This document shows positions 18,671-31,022 of a DNA stretch of 64,000 nt, one piece after another. Positions within the stretch are counted from its first letter, which is position 1; every line of letters starts with the position of its first letter. Origin of the DNA: Amoebidium appalachense (taxonomy: Eukaryota > Ichthyosporea). A program made the position numbers and the translations under genes. Under the pieces are notes generated by a model. The model worked only from the letters and a program-made list of their open reading frames with translations. It ran no database searches and was not told the origin of the DNA. Where the stretch lies: NCBI GenBank assembly GCA_963693365.1, contig CAVNZM010000001.1, positions 18,414,001-18,478,000 on the forward strand, given 5' to 3'.

Positions 18671-19336
18671 ACGGTGCACAAATGGTGCAAAACCAAAATG
18701 GAGTTTAATCCGGGGATGGGGGGGGGGGGGGGGGGGGGGGGGGGGAGGGGGGGGGGATCTGGGAGGGGAGGGGTCGGGGAAGATCCGCAATGAGGGGGGA
18801 GGGGCCGGGGGGTCCGTGGATGATCATCATGAGAAGAACGGGCCAGGGTAGAGTCACCTTGACAAGTTATAATTACGGGAAAATCCGGGGAAAGGGAGGG
18901 GGATGGGGGGGGGGGGGGGGGGGGGTGGGGGTCGTAGTAGCAGTAGTAGTGTATTGTGTGTGTGTGGGGGGGGAGGAGGGAGGGAGGGGAGGGGGGGGGG
19001 GGGGGGGGGGGGGGGATGTGTTTATGTTGTTGTCTAGTGCCGATTATGTGTATATGTCAGGGCTGTATGGGGCTGAGCACAAGCGCTTGTGTGTGCACAT
19101 CCATGTGCTGTTGTGTGTGTGTGTGTGAGTGTATGTGTGTGTGCGTGCGCGTGTGTGCGTGTGTGCGTGTGTGCGCGTGTGTGCGCGTGTGCTGTGTGTG
19201 CTGTGTGCTGTGTGCGCATGCTGTGTATCTGTGTGCTTTTTTGTGTCTATTTCTGTGTGTGCATGTGTGGATACATGTGCTTTTCACTGTGTGTGCGTGC
19301 ATGTGCGTACGTGTGTTCTTGTGTGTGTGTGTGTGT

Positions 19337-19368
<32 letters not shown>

Positions 19369-19369
19369 C

Positions 19370-19433
<64 letters not shown>

Positions 19434-19701
19434 CCACGTGTGTGTGTGTGCGTGCGCGCCTGTTACATTTCTGTGCAAGTTTGTCATTGCAATTACTTGT
19501 GTATCCCAATCTACATATTTGCATTATCTTTGCATGTATAGGTGTGGGGTGTATTGCTGTTTGTGTGTGTGTGCACAGCGCGCGTGTGTTGTGTGTGTGT
19601 GTTTGTGTGTGTGTGTGTATGTATGTGTATAGTCACAGTGTACTCGTGTGTGTGTGTGTGCGCGCGTGTGCGTGTATGTGTGTGAGTGAGTGAGTGAGTG
19701 A

Positions 19702-19732
<31 letters not shown>

Positions 19733-19819
19733 GTGTGTATTATTGCGCTCGTGCATGTTTTACGCGCTCGTACGGATTTGAGGCAAGGGTAGTGGGTGTA
19801 GTTGTCTGCTTATGTGTGT

Positions 19820-19864
<45 letters not shown>

Positions 19865-19874
19865 CACGTACACA

Positions 19875-19916
<42 letters not shown>
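18671..19916. repeat. G runs and long GT-rich arrays downstream of ACBP-reductase copy 1
   Basis: Poly-G segments (18717-18757, 18906-18925, 18991-19015) are followed by GT-rich DNA (19095-19440, 19560-19735) and a GT array with a CG centre (19825-19916). Read from the minus strand this is a CA array beginning about 540 bases past the stop of the ACBP-reductase gene. The second gene copy likewise has a CA array about 500 bases past its stop. Confidence 0.85.
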
Positions 19917-19917
<1 letters not shown>

Positions 19918-19959
19918 TTGCACTCGTGCATATTTCGCGTGTTGAGGATAGGAAGTGGT

Positions 19960-20458
19960 TGTAGTGGTGTGGATAAGTTTGACAAAGAGCATGTTCTGTG
20001 CAGATGGGTGCAGGGATGTGGACCGAGGTGCACTCGGCTTTGTCAAAAACGTTTTTATTTAAGAGGAAGATACTTAATGTACATTAAAACCGTGACAACT
20101 TACCAACACCCTAAACCTAATCTTGTTTCTCGAAGGCACTCCCTCACATGCGCATCACAGATGCGCAACTCTTAAAATATCGGACGTTATAATTCAACCT
20201 AAACATAGCCTAAGGTTCATCTTTTGGTATAGCTTCCAAAGAGTAAAACCTAGCAGACACGATAAATATCTCTTCCAAAATTTAAAGAGGGTAAATTTTT
20301 AGCAGGCACGATGGCTAGATATCTCTTCTAAATTCTAAAAAAGGCCAAAAACTAGCAGACACGATTGCTTCAGCCAGTAAAACACGGTGCCTGCTGTGCC
20401 CCACACACCATATCACCCGCCCTCCTGCGGCAGCGAATCAGGGCCCGGCTCAAAAAAA
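19960..20458 (-). other. 3' flank of ACBP-reductase copy 1, homologous to 51435-51790
   Basis: Minus-strand sequence downstream of the stop matches the 3' flank of the second copy in ordered blocks: GGGCCCTGATT, GCTGCCGCAG, GTGTTTTACTGGCTGAAGCA, GCGCATCTGTGATGCGC, TTAGGTTTAG, GTACATTAAGTA and GCTCTTTGT. The duplication therefore extends at least 400 bases past the coding region. The flank is more diverged than the coding sequence and probably contains the 3' UTR. Confidence 0.75.
20233..20375 (-). repeat. Three tandem ~50-bp units in the copy 1 3' flank
   Basis: The motif AGCAGACACGAT (or AGCAGGCACGAT) occurs at about 20252, 20301 and 20354. Each lies in a similar context (AAAA.CT/TTAGCAG, then ATATCTCTTC in two units), giving a period of 49-53 bp. 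The corresponding place downstream of the second gene copy has only one such unit. Confidence 0.75.
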
Positions 20459-22855
20459 CTAAAACTCTAGGCCGCCAAACAGGTTGACGAGGGCCATTGT
20501 CTGGCTGTAGAGCTCCCTGTCGGTGGTGGGGGCCATGCCCTCAGGGGCCTTTTCGGGCTCGATCTTGTACATGTAGTTGAAGATGCGGTCCATCAGCTCA
20601 GGGCTGAAGTAGTAGACGGCCTGCATGGCGTTGCCCATGGGCGTGGCAATGGTCTTGTGGCCCGTGGTCAGCGCCGACAGCACCAGGTCGGCCGCAGCCT
20701 CGGGGGTGATGGCCACCATGTTGTAGTAGTTGAAGCCGGCCTTCTTGTCCAGCGTGGCCGTGGGCGCAATCATCTTGGTCTTGACCAGCGGCATGTACAC
20801 CGTGTGCAGCGTCACGTTCTCGTGCGCCACCTCCGAGTTGAGACTGCGGGAGAACGAGTCCAGCGCGGCCTTGGACGCGGCGTAGGCCGAGAAGCGCGGC
20901 TGGTTGGTCTGCGCGCCGATGGACGAGATGTTGATGACGCGGCCGTAGCGCTGGGCACGCATGGCGTTGAGGAAGCCCAGGATCATGGCCAGGGAGCCGT
21001 AGTAGTTGAGGTCGATGGTGCGCTTGAAGTCGTGGAAGCGGTCCGTGGCGTAGATGACCGACCGCCGGATGCTGCGGCCGGCGCAGTTGACCAGCACGTC
21101 CACGTGGCCCAGGTCGGCCAGGATCTGCTTGGGCAGCGCCGTGCTCTCGTCCTCCTTGGCCAGGTTGCAGTAGTACGTGTGCACCTGCACCCCCGGGTAC
21201 ACCGCCTCCAGCTCGCCCTTGGCCCGCGCCAGCCCCGCCGTGTCAAACGACACCAGCACCAGCACGGCCCCGGCCGCGGCCAGCTTCTGGGTGATGGCCC
21301 AGCCGATGCCGCTGTCACCGCCCGTCACCAGGCACACGCGCCCGCGCACCTCCTTGGCCAGGTGGTTGGCCGACGCCAGTCGGGGCACCATCACGCGCTC
21401 ATAGTAGTCCCAGCACTTCCACGCGTACGACGCCAGCGGCGCGCACGTGATGCCCGTGCCGGCAGCAGCCAAAGCGGCCTGGGTGGCGCTGCAGTCGAAG
21501 CGGGTGGCCCAGAAGGCGTACTTGAGGGCGTCCTGGGGCACGCCGGTCATGGCCGTGGCCAGGTCGAAGGGCCACTGCATGCACTTGGGGTACTGGCTGA
21601 CCACGTTCTTGATCATGTCGTTGGGCACCATGCCCAGCACCGTATCACTGATGCGCGACGAGAACGCCGGGCCGTGCGCCGCTGTGCTGAAGATGTTGAA
21701 GACGTCCAGGAAGCTGCAGGGCTCGGGGTCGACCAGGTGGAATGTCTTGCCGGCGCAGCCCGGGCGGTGCGCAATGGCGTCCATGCACTTGACCACGTAG
21801 TCCACCGGCACCAGCGGGATCTTCTCCCCGCGGATGCCCACCAGCGTCAGCCACTCGGGCACATAGCGCCGCAGCTGGCGGATGGTGTCGAACATGTAGT
21901 AGGGCCCGTCAATCTTCTCGGCCTCGCCGGTCTCGGACGAGCCAATCACAATGCCCGGGCGGTAGATGCGCAGGGGCGTGGTGCACTGCGCGCGCACAAT
22001 GGACTCGGCGTCGAACTTGGTCTTGTAGTACGGGTTGTGGTGGGTCTGGCCCTCGTCAAACATGGTCTCCATGAACGTGCCCTGGTAGTCGCCGGCCACC
22101 ACAATGGTCGACACGTAGTTGAACTCCACGCCCAGCATGTTGGCCACCTCGACGGCATACGTGGTGCCCTCGACGTTGAGCGCGTGGTTGGCCTCCTGCG
22201 TGGCCCGCAGGTCGTACAGGGCCGCCAGGTGGAACATGACCGTCACACGGGCCTCGTCCTTGAGCATGCGCAGCTGCTCCTCGCTCATGCCCAGGTGGCG
22301 CTTGGTGATGTTGCCGCCCACCCGCACAATGCGCTTGGCGTCGGCGCCAAAGCGCTCAGAGAAGATCTTGGCAAAGGCCGCCTCGTCCTCAAAGGCCAGG
22401 CAGTAGAAGGTGGCCGTTGGGTTGCGCTTGAGCATGACGGCAAGCAGGTTCTTGCCGAGGAACCCTGTGGCGCCCGTCACAAAGTAGGCGCTGTGCACAG
22501 CGTCGGCCTCCACACTGGCCACCACGCTGGCCCGCCGCAGCTCGCTCTCGCGGGCCGGGCCGGCCCACGACGGGCAACGCTGGTCGATGATGCTGACGTA
22601 CTGGCGCTTGGCCTCGTCGGCGGCCATGTCGCCGCAGTCGGCCCAGGCCTGCCACTTCTTGCGGCCGGCAAAGTCAAAGTATGACGGCTGGGGGGCATCG
22701 CAGCGCCCGGCCGTGGCCTGCTTGTACAGCCCGTACAGCGTCAGGCTGAGCTCGCGCTCGTCCGCGGCCGTGGCCGTGGCCGCCTGCAGCCCGCCGTCGC
22801 GCACAAACTGCTGCGCCTTCTCAAAAAGCGCACTAATGTCCTGTGTTGCCACCAT
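20459..22855 (-). CDS. ACBP-acyl-CoA reductase-SDR fusion, copy 1 (intronless)
   Basis: 798-aa chain predicted to reduce fatty acyl-CoA, probably to the fatty alcohol, with NAD(P)H. Residues 1-95 are an acyl-CoA-binding (ACBP) domain with YGLYKQAT (Y41, Y44, K45), FAGRKKWQAW (K67) and AKRQY (Y86), the usual acyl-CoA ligands. Residues 120-400 are an extended-SDR thioester/acyl-CoA reductase domain with TGATGFLG (127-134) and Y276-xxx-K280. Residues 505-750 are a classical SDR with TGGDSGIG (511-518), NCAG (590-593), ISS (643-645) and Y658-xxx-K662. The reductase-SDR order is that of bacterial two-domain fatty acyl-CoA reductases. ATG at 22855 matches the start of copy 2. No signal peptide, membrane segment or PTS1 tail is seen. 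It is intronless and GC-rich, unlike neighbouring genes, which suggests lateral or retro-origin. It differs from copy 2 at residues 3, 285, 522 and 527 only. Confidence 0.92.
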   Translation of the reverse strand: MVATQDISALFEKAQQFVRDGGLQAATATAADERELSLTLYGLYKQATAGRCDAPQPSYFDFAGRKKWQAWADCGDMAADEAKRQYVSIIDQRCPSWAGPARESELRRASVVASVEADAVHSAYFVTGATGFLGKNLLAVMLKRNPTATFYCLAFEDEAAFAKIFSERFGADAKRIVRVGGNITKRHLGMSEEQLRMLKDEARVTVMFHLAALYDLRATQEANHALNVEGTTYAVEVANMLGVEFNYVSTIVVAGDYQGTFMETMFDEGQTHHNPYYKTKFDAESIVRAQCTTPLRIYRPGIVIGSSETGEAEKIDGPYYMFDTIRQLRRYVPEWLTLVGIRGEKIPLVPVDYVVKCMDAIAHRPGCAGKTFHLVDPEPCSFLDVFNIFSTAAHGPAFSSRISDTVLGMVPNDMIKNVVSQYPKCMQWPFDLATAMTGVPQDALKYAFWATRFDCSATQAALAAAGTGITCAPLASYAWKCWDYYERVMVPRLASANHLAKEVRGRVCLVTGGDSGIGWAITQKLAAAGAVLVLVSFDTAGLARAKGELEAVYPGVQVHTYYCNLAKEDESTALPKQILADLGHVDVLVNCAGRSIRRSVIYATDRFHDFKRTIDLNYYGSLAMILGFLNAMRAQRYGRVINISSIGAQTNQPRFSAYAASKAALDSFSRSLNSEVAHENVTLHTVYMPLVKTKMIAPTATLDKKAGFNYYNMVAITPEAAADLVLSALTTGHKTIATPMGNAMQAVYYFSPELMDRIFNYMYKIEPEKAPEGMAPTTDRELYSQTMALVNLFGGLEF

Positions 22856-22914
22856 TCTCGTTTTATGATCAGACTGTCTTGCAACTTCTGGAGTGAATGT
22901 GGTATGCGGACCAG

Positions 22915-22992
22915 TATATATACCCTTGCCCCCCCAGATTCTTGTTTGTTGTGATTGGATGAATAGAAAATGCAATATTATAATGTGATTGG
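22915..22992 (-). promoter_or_regulatory. Core promoter of copy 1: TATA plus two CCAAT boxes
   Basis: Minus strand: CCAATCAC at 22992-22985 and again at 22958-22951, then TATATATA at 22922-22915, about 60 bases before the ATG. Flanking words (GAATCCACCAATCAC; TATATAC...CCGCA...ATTCACTC) align with the promoter of copy 2, so the duplicated unit includes the promoter. Function is inferred from motif order and conservation. Confidence 0.6.
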
Positions 22993-23829
22993 TGGATTCA
23001 TTACCACGTAATAATGATAAGTAATGATGTGACAGTGCCAAGTTGCCAACTCTGACGGCAGCACACAACCAGCGGCATCTTTTGTGTTATATGAAGTATT
23101 ATATATTATCCGCTTTCAATCTTATTTCTCTCTTTCTTTCTATTTAGGAAAATATTTCCCTAGTGGCAAGTGGCAACTTGAATCTCTCTGCGACGACGGA
23201 TACAGACAGATCTATTCATTCTTTTGTATTCCAGCGCGGACAAATCGGTTCACGTTTTATGGTCCCGCCAATCAGCATTCGCGAGTTAAAAGCCACGCGC
23301 ATTTATAATTGGTTCATGTGTTGCGTTCTTACCTAATAAGGCGCGACTCAATTTCGGATCCACATTCCTGGAATCGTGGGGAAGCTGCGGTTGCCTCACG
23401 TTTTTTTTTGCTGCTTTCTCGTCCCTCCCTTTCTTCCCCCGGTACCGTGTGGCCGGCGTGTTGCGATGACGGTAGAGTGGTAATTACTTTGGGGAGTTGG
23501 TATTATCGGCGTGCGTTGGGGTCATTGCGTACTGTGTGCTTGACAGCGATTTTGGTTATAGGTAGGATGTGGGAGGTTAAGAGGAGGACGGGGGGAGGGG
23601 GTAAAGAGAAGGAGCGATAGAGAGAGAAGAGAGAAAGCCAGGGAGCGAGGGACAGAGAGTGAGTGAGGGGGAGACACAGAGAGACACGCAGACACACACA
23701 AACACAGAGAGAAAGAGAGACACACACTGTGTTCCCACACACCGAACCCCACACCACGCGCATACATGGGCCCTGGCAAATCCGCGGGAACATAGCTATA
23801 CAGTCCAGGGATCTCATACTCAAGGTGCC
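22993..23829. other. Divergent spacer between ACBP-reductase copy 1 and the F-box gene
   Basis: This is a shared 5' region of two divergently transcribed genes. A forward CCAATCAG at about 23268-23275 may serve the F-box gene. GA-rich DNA (23600-23720) precedes its start. No other gene was seen. Confidence 0.45.
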
Positions 23830-25310
23830 ATGGCTGAGACGGAGAATCCTTCCGCCAGTTGTAAGTACCCTTGCCCCTTCCCCCCTCCTCTCGTCCCCCT
23901 TCCCTCCGACGTTTTTTTGGCCACGTCTTTTTCCCCAGTTCTTCGTTGACCCCGCTGTTATCCTTCCTGTGCACCTCCTCCTCTGAAACCCCCCCCCCCC
24001 GTTCCCCCTTCCCTCCCCCCCCCCCCCCCCCTCCCCCCCAAATGCTCTGATTTTGCCACCGGACTCCCTCTGCTTGTAAGCACCTAGATAACATTATATA
24101 ATTGGTCACAGGCCAGCAGGTCGCGCTAATATCAATCATATACTCGCGAAGAGGTTTCTTCCCCCCCATCCCTATTTTCTCACACTTGATTACCGTTTCT
24201 TATTAAATCACATAGCATTTTTCTTGGCCCTTGGTCTACATCCCTTTCCTGTTATTATGCCAGTTGTACATTGGTAGCTGGATCGTCCCCCCCCCCCCCC
24301 CCCCCCCCTGCCCTCCCCCCTCCCCCCCCCTTCTTCCCGGTCCCCCTTCCCACCCATGCTGCAAACCCACTCCCCCCCCATACTTGAATGTTTGCCTTTG
24401 CATGTGTCCTGTACCATGCTTCTCATCGTGTATGCGTACTTCGTACCATTTTCCGCATTCAACCCCCCCCCCCCCCCCCCCCTCTCCCCCCTCCCCCCGC
24501 TCTCTTGACCTTGTGCTACAACCCTAACCTCGTATCTTCCCCCCCCCCCCGCCCCCCTCTAGGGTGGCCCGATGAGATATGGCTGCAGGTGTTTTCCCTC
24601 TGTGGCTGGGCCGAGCGTCGTGCCTGTGCCTCTGTCTCTCGACGTCTGTGCTCCCTGGCTAGATCCGCCGCTGCTGGTATATCCCCCCCCCCCCCCCCCC
24701 CCCCCCCCTCTCTCTCTCCCCCTCCCTCATCCCTTTCTCTTCTCCGCTGCCCTTTCTTTCTAACCTTCGCTTTTAAAGAGAAAATGCATTCAACCTCTTT
24801 CGGTTCTTGCCGAACATCGTTTCCGCTTCCTACCCTCCTACACACCTACACACCCACCCACCCGGTGTCGCCTTTGATTCTAGTTCCATTTCAACACACC
24901 ACTTTTGGGCTATCATACAGTTTCCATTCTCTACTGAACTTTAAACTGTGCATACATCTTTCCATTACCTTGTTTTTCTTGGCTCCTGCCTTTATATCAT
25001 CCCCCCTCCCCCTCCCCCCGTCCCCCCCGCCACCCCCCACCCACCCACAAACACCCACACAGAAACACACACACACACACACACACACACATAACCTCCA
25101 CATCCCGTTCCAAAAACACAGATGCACACACACACAAACAACCCCCTGCCCCTCCCCCCCCCCACCCCCCCCCCCCCCCCGGGGGGGCCCCACCAATTCT
25201 CCCCCCTCCCCCCCCCCCCCCCCCGCCCCAAACACCCACCAACCCACCCACACACCCATCCACCCACCCACCCACCCACCCACCCACCCACCCCACACAC
25301 ACACACACAC

Positions 25311-25372
<62 letters not shown>

Positions 25373-25612
25373 CACAGGGACATCCGCTTAGGAGTCAGAA
25401 ACCAATGCATACCATGGATTTGCAGTGTGTTTTTGAGATCGAACCCTCTCGACGTTTACTCCCAACTCCTGTCCCTGCTCCCCCCCCTCCCCCCTCCCCC
25501 CCCCCCCCCCCCGGCCCCCTCTCCCCTCCCCCCCTCCCCCCCTTCCTCTCCCCCCCCCCCCCCCCCCCCCAAACCACCCCTTCCCCCCCCCCCCAACACA
25601 CATACACACACA

Positions 25613-25657
<45 letters not shown>

Positions 25658-27002
25658 TAGCGCAAGCCATCGTTACACCGGACCATCCTGCCTTATACTG
25701 CATTTCATTTCCTCCTTGCCCTTAGGCCTCTCCCCCCCCCCCCCCCCCCCCCCCCCCCCTTCCCCCCTCTCAATTCTCCCTCTTCGCTCTCTCAAAGTGT
25801 CTCCCCTCCCCCCCCCCCCCCTCCCCCCTCCCCCCTCTCAATTCCCCCCCCTTCGCTCTCCCAAAGTGTCTCCCTCCTCCCCTCCCCTCCCCCCCCCACC
25901 CTTCCCTCTTTCTTTCATCACTTCTACAGCTTTAGTAACTAATATAGACTAATCTTGACAACCAGGGATTTTCTTTTCGCTCTCACATCTTTGGCAAGTT
26001 GAACACACTCCACCCACCCACCCGTTTGGCATCCTGACCCTACCTCTTTATCCCAACTTTTTGTCCCCCCCCCCCCCCCCCCCCCCCCCCCTTCATATAT
26101 ATTCCTCTCCCTCACACCCTCCCCCCCCCCCCCCCCCCCCCCTCCCTACCCCCTTCCCTCCCTCTCTCACTGTCACACACACACTCTACCTCTTCTCCCC
26201 CCCCCCCCCCCCCCTTCTCCCCCCCTTTTCCCGCCTTTCCCCCCACCCACTTAACCTCCACTACCCCATCCACCCCCAACCCTTTCCCCTCACCTCTCAC
26301 TCCCTGCCCTCCGTGTTCACAGGTCGCCTCCCTCTTGTTCTCAGCCACCACTACGTCACCAACCCGGCCCTGTGGCCCCGTCTGACGTCATCGATTCATG
26401 CATGGGCCGAGGTTCCCACTGGCCTGACTGTACCCTGGGCATGCAGCCAGCTGCAAGATATCGATGAGAAGATCGCAGATCTGATAGATCGCGCACCCAT
26501 ACTGGGCAATCTCGTAATCGGGGAACGCGGCGCAGAGGATTGGCTGAACGAGTTGCCGCTGGACGAAGAATCAGAGGACGATCTGTTCCAAACTTTCCAG
26601 CTTCAGCCAATCAGATGGCTTCTTGATCGGATCGGCAAGAAGCTGCTGAGTTTGGAAATGTATGCAGAGGGGGCGATAGAGGATTATGCGGATGCCTTGT
26701 TGGATTTCTCTACGTGCACGGCAATAACCCGACTAGTCGTCAAAGCAAAAAATGTCGAGTGGGTATGTCTGTCTCTGACCTTCTCCCCCCCTCCCCCCTT
26801 CCCCCTGATGACTTGGCCCGCCTGAGGATTGGCTTGGCGTAATATGCATACTCTCTGTGTGGTTTGCACTCTGCATTATGTTGTCCTTTATGGATGTGTA
26901 CTTCGTACTCTATAACACATCCCCCCCCCCCCCCCCCCCCTCCTTCACACACAAACACACACATACTCACACGCGCACGCACGCGTGTGCACGCGCGCGC
27001 GT

Positions 27003-27056
<54 letters not shown>

Positions 27057-27151
27057 CCCCGACACCATCCAGGATTAAGTGTTGAGACCCCTCAGGCTCT
27101 GAAAATATGTGTTTCTCTAGCATCTTGGTATATTTCATATCTCGCCTGCCT

Positions 27152-27196
<45 letters not shown>

Positions 27197-27461
27197 CCTT
27201 TTTTCGTGTTTTGTGCGCGCCGTCAGCTGTGTGTCTAGTTCTGCTGCATGGCTTTCTCGCCATCCCCCCCCCCCCCCCCTCTCCCCCCCCCCCTTCTCCT
27301 GTCCTCCATCTCTAGCGTCTCTCTCGCTCCCCCCTCCCCCCCCGGCGCCCGCTCTCCTCTCCATCTTTTACCTCTCTCTCTCTCTCTCTCTCCCTCTCCC
27401 TGGCTCCTCTCCCCTCCCTTGTCTCCCTCCCCCCCCCCCTCCCCCCCCCCCTCACTCACTC

Positions 27462-27505
<44 letters not shown>

Positions 27506-28005
27506 CCCCCCCCCTCCCTCCCTCCCTTCCCCGCCCCCCCCTCTGTCTCCCCCCTCCCCTCTCTCCCTCTCCCTCTCTTTCTCTTCCCCTCTCTCCCCGT
27601 CCCCCCCGTTCTCTCCCATCACCTCTCATTCCCTTCCTACTCTCTCCCCTTCCTCCCCCCCCCATCTCTCCCCCTCGCGCTTGCTTCCCCTTCCGCAATC
27701 TCCATCCCTCTTCCCTTCGATACCTCCTTCCCCTCTTCTCTCCCTCCCCCTCATTCTCTCACTCACTCATCTCCCTCTCCCTCTCCTGCCCCCATCTATC
27801 TCTCTCCCCCCCTGTTCCCTCCGTCCCCCCTCCCCCCCCCCCCCCCCCCCCCCCTTCCCCTCGCTCTCTCTTTCTCCCCCCCCCCCCCCCCTCTCTCTCT
27901 CTCTCTATGTGTGTGTGTGTGTGTGTCTGTCGGTCACACACACACACAAACGCACACCCACCCACCCACCCACCCACCCACACCCACACACACACACACA
28001 CACAC

Positions 28006-28092
<87 letters not shown>

Positions 28093-28183
28093 CATACATA
28101 CATACATACAGATATATATGTGTGTGTACACACACACACACACACATATATATGAGATCTCTCTCTCTCTTTCTATATATACT

Positions 28184-28278
<95 letters not shown>

Positions 28279-28300
28279 CATATATCTGCAACGCTAACAC

Positions 28301-28346
<46 letters not shown>

Positions 28347-28716
28347 GCGCACACACCCTTTTCCCTTGCTTTCCCTCCCTCTCTTCCCCCTCGCCGTCCG
28401 CCTCCCCCTCCCCATCCCCCCAACACAGCCGATAACCATCGAGGGCCTCAACAACTGCACCTCGTTAGTGTCCCTGTCCATTGAAGGCCAACACGAACGA
28501 GTATGGCCCAGGAGACTTACCCACCTCGAAACCGTCGAGCTCATGAAACTTGAAATGACGGAGGAAGACTATGATCGAGGGTTGGATGCGCACAGTTTCA
28601 AGCCACTTGCCACGTGTCATAACATCACCCGCCTGACCCTGTGCTCCACCAATGATCCAATCAAGTGTGGTGCTTTGAAGGAGATGCCGAACCTCGTCTT
28701 TCTCATGCTGGCTGTT

Positions 28717-28766
<50 letters not shown>

Positions 28767-29247
28767 CCCCCCCCCTTGCTCCCCCAACCCACACATCCAA
28801 CCATCCAGCCTCCCTCTCTTCCCCTCCCCTACACTCTCCCCCTTTTTCTTCTGGTGCATACTCCTTGTTTTTACTGCTTTCTTGCAGTATCTGCATTATG
28901 GTTTTCGTCATGTGTGCTTGGTGCTCTGTAACACATCCTACCCCCTACCCCCTGCATTTTCCCATTTCCCCTGCGTGACTATGCTGTGCTGTATGTGTTC
29001 TTGCACAGGATATTGCCTTATGCTCTTTCTTCTTCAACTGGGCCCTAGTCATTTGGTGTAGCAGAGGTGTCCTTCGTGCCCACTATCAAAGTCACATGCC
29101 TTGAAATGCGTGCTTCCCCTTCCCTCCCCCCTTCCCTCCCTCTCCCCCACGCGCTTTCCCTGCACTTTATAAATACCACCCACGTGGGCACACAGAAACA
29201 CACACGCGCACCTGCATGGACACACTTACGCAGGCAGGCACACACAA

Positions 29248-29278
<31 letters not shown>

Positions 29279-29990
29279 CACACACAAACATAAACCACCA
29301 GCTTCACTTTCACAAATCCTCACCCCTCCCCCCCCCCCCCTCCCCTTCTCCCTTTTCCCCGACCCCCCCCCCCCCCCGTCCCCTTCCACTCACTTCCTCC
29401 CCCCCCCCCCCCCCCCCCCCCCCCCTTTGAGAATGGGCCCTGCTTGTTGGGCATATTCCTTATATGTGGTTTGCTCTCTGCATCGTGTTAACAGCGCATC
29501 CAAACCCTCGACTCCCCCCCCTCGGCCCCTGTCTCCCTCCTCCACATCAATCCACCCCCCCCTCCTCCCCTCTCCTTCGATCATTTCTTTTCCATCTCAC
29601 ACTCCAACCCCTCACCCCTCCAGGCACCCATTCTCTTCCATCTCCAGCTACGACACAACCCGGCCCTCACCCGTGTAATTCTATGGACACACATGGAGGA
29701 CCCACACGTGCTCAAGGGATGCACCCAAATTAGGCAGCTGCAGCTGTTTTCCCATCCTGCCGTCCCATTTGCCGATATGTTTAAAGACTGCACATCATTG
29801 GTGGATCTGGGCCTGATCGCTGGCTGTGACCGATCGTTGGCGTTCATTCCTGCAATTGCCCCCCATCTACAGCGGTTGCTTCTTTGCGATTGGGAGCCAC
29901 CTCGTTGGTACCCGGCGCCACCTGGAAACGTGCCCATTGTAAACCCCCTTCCCCCCCCCCCCCCTCCCCCCCTCCTCCCCTCATCCCCCC

Positions 29991-30021
<31 letters not shown>

Positions 30022-30456
30022 ACACAAACATTGTTCTGCCTTTAAAACGCGGCCTCGCACCTGTAAACACAGATCTATGTGCACCACGTTACCCAAGCAT
30101 GTTTTTTTCAAACTTGTGTTTGGTTTTGTTACGTATATGTTTGATCCTGGTACAAATATGGAAGCGAGCGCATGACACCCGAGCCCTCTTCCGACCTGTG
30201 TTGTTCTCCCCTTTTCCGACGTAAAAAATACACATGTGAAACACACAATGATAGCACATGAGCACCCAAGCACTCGGACAAATACACACATACACAGATA
30301 CAAACATGCGTGAACAGTAACGAATACATGCAAATATGTGCACGCCGCTGTATTGTGAATGCTGAGTCTTCGGTGTAGAAGTGTTCACAACCAAGGGGAA
30401 TGTGCCCTCATGTACACCCTCAATGCCTCCCCCCCCACCACCACCACCACGAAAGA

Positions 30457-30514
<58 letters not shown>

Positions 30515-30982
30515 AAAAGAAAAAGGGAAGAGAGCGAAAAGCCGGGGATGGGTGGGTGGGTGTTGGGGGGGGAGGGGGGATGAGGGGGGGGGGGGGGGGA
30601 GGGGGATGAGGGGGCATGGAGGGAGGGAAAGAGAGGGATAGATGGTGAAAGAAAGGGGGGAGAGAGAAAAAGCAAAGGGGGGAGGACGGGGGGTGGAGAG
30701 TAGGGAGGAAGGGGGAGAGGGAGGGAGAGCGAGGGACGAAAACAGAAATAACGAATGAGAAAGATGGGGTAAGGGGCAGGGGGATTCGAAGGCAAGGGAG
30801 AAAGTCGTTGGTTTGCAACCATGTGGTGTCGCCCTAATGTTTCTACGCCACAGTGTTGTTGCTGGTTGTGAGTGCATATGTTCCACTATATGGCATGTGT
30901 GAAACTTGGACGTCACATGCACACATGCTTTTGCACACAGATGTACATACGTGCACACGACTCTCCCCCCTCCCCCCCCCCT

Positions 30983-31022
<40 letters not shown>

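Noticed and set aside
20657-22684. 675-codon open frame antisense to ACBP-reductase copy 1 (and similar frames opposite copy 2)
   Set aside because: It is a shadow frame created by GC-rich codon use of the real gene; His/Arg/Gly/Val-biased composition, no domain, and the sense frame has clear catalytic motifs.
27248-28484. Pro/Ser/Leu-rich frames of several hundred codons in C-rich introns of the F-box gene
   Set aside because: Poly-C and CT tracts lack stop codons by composition. They lie between well-phased exons and are intronic.
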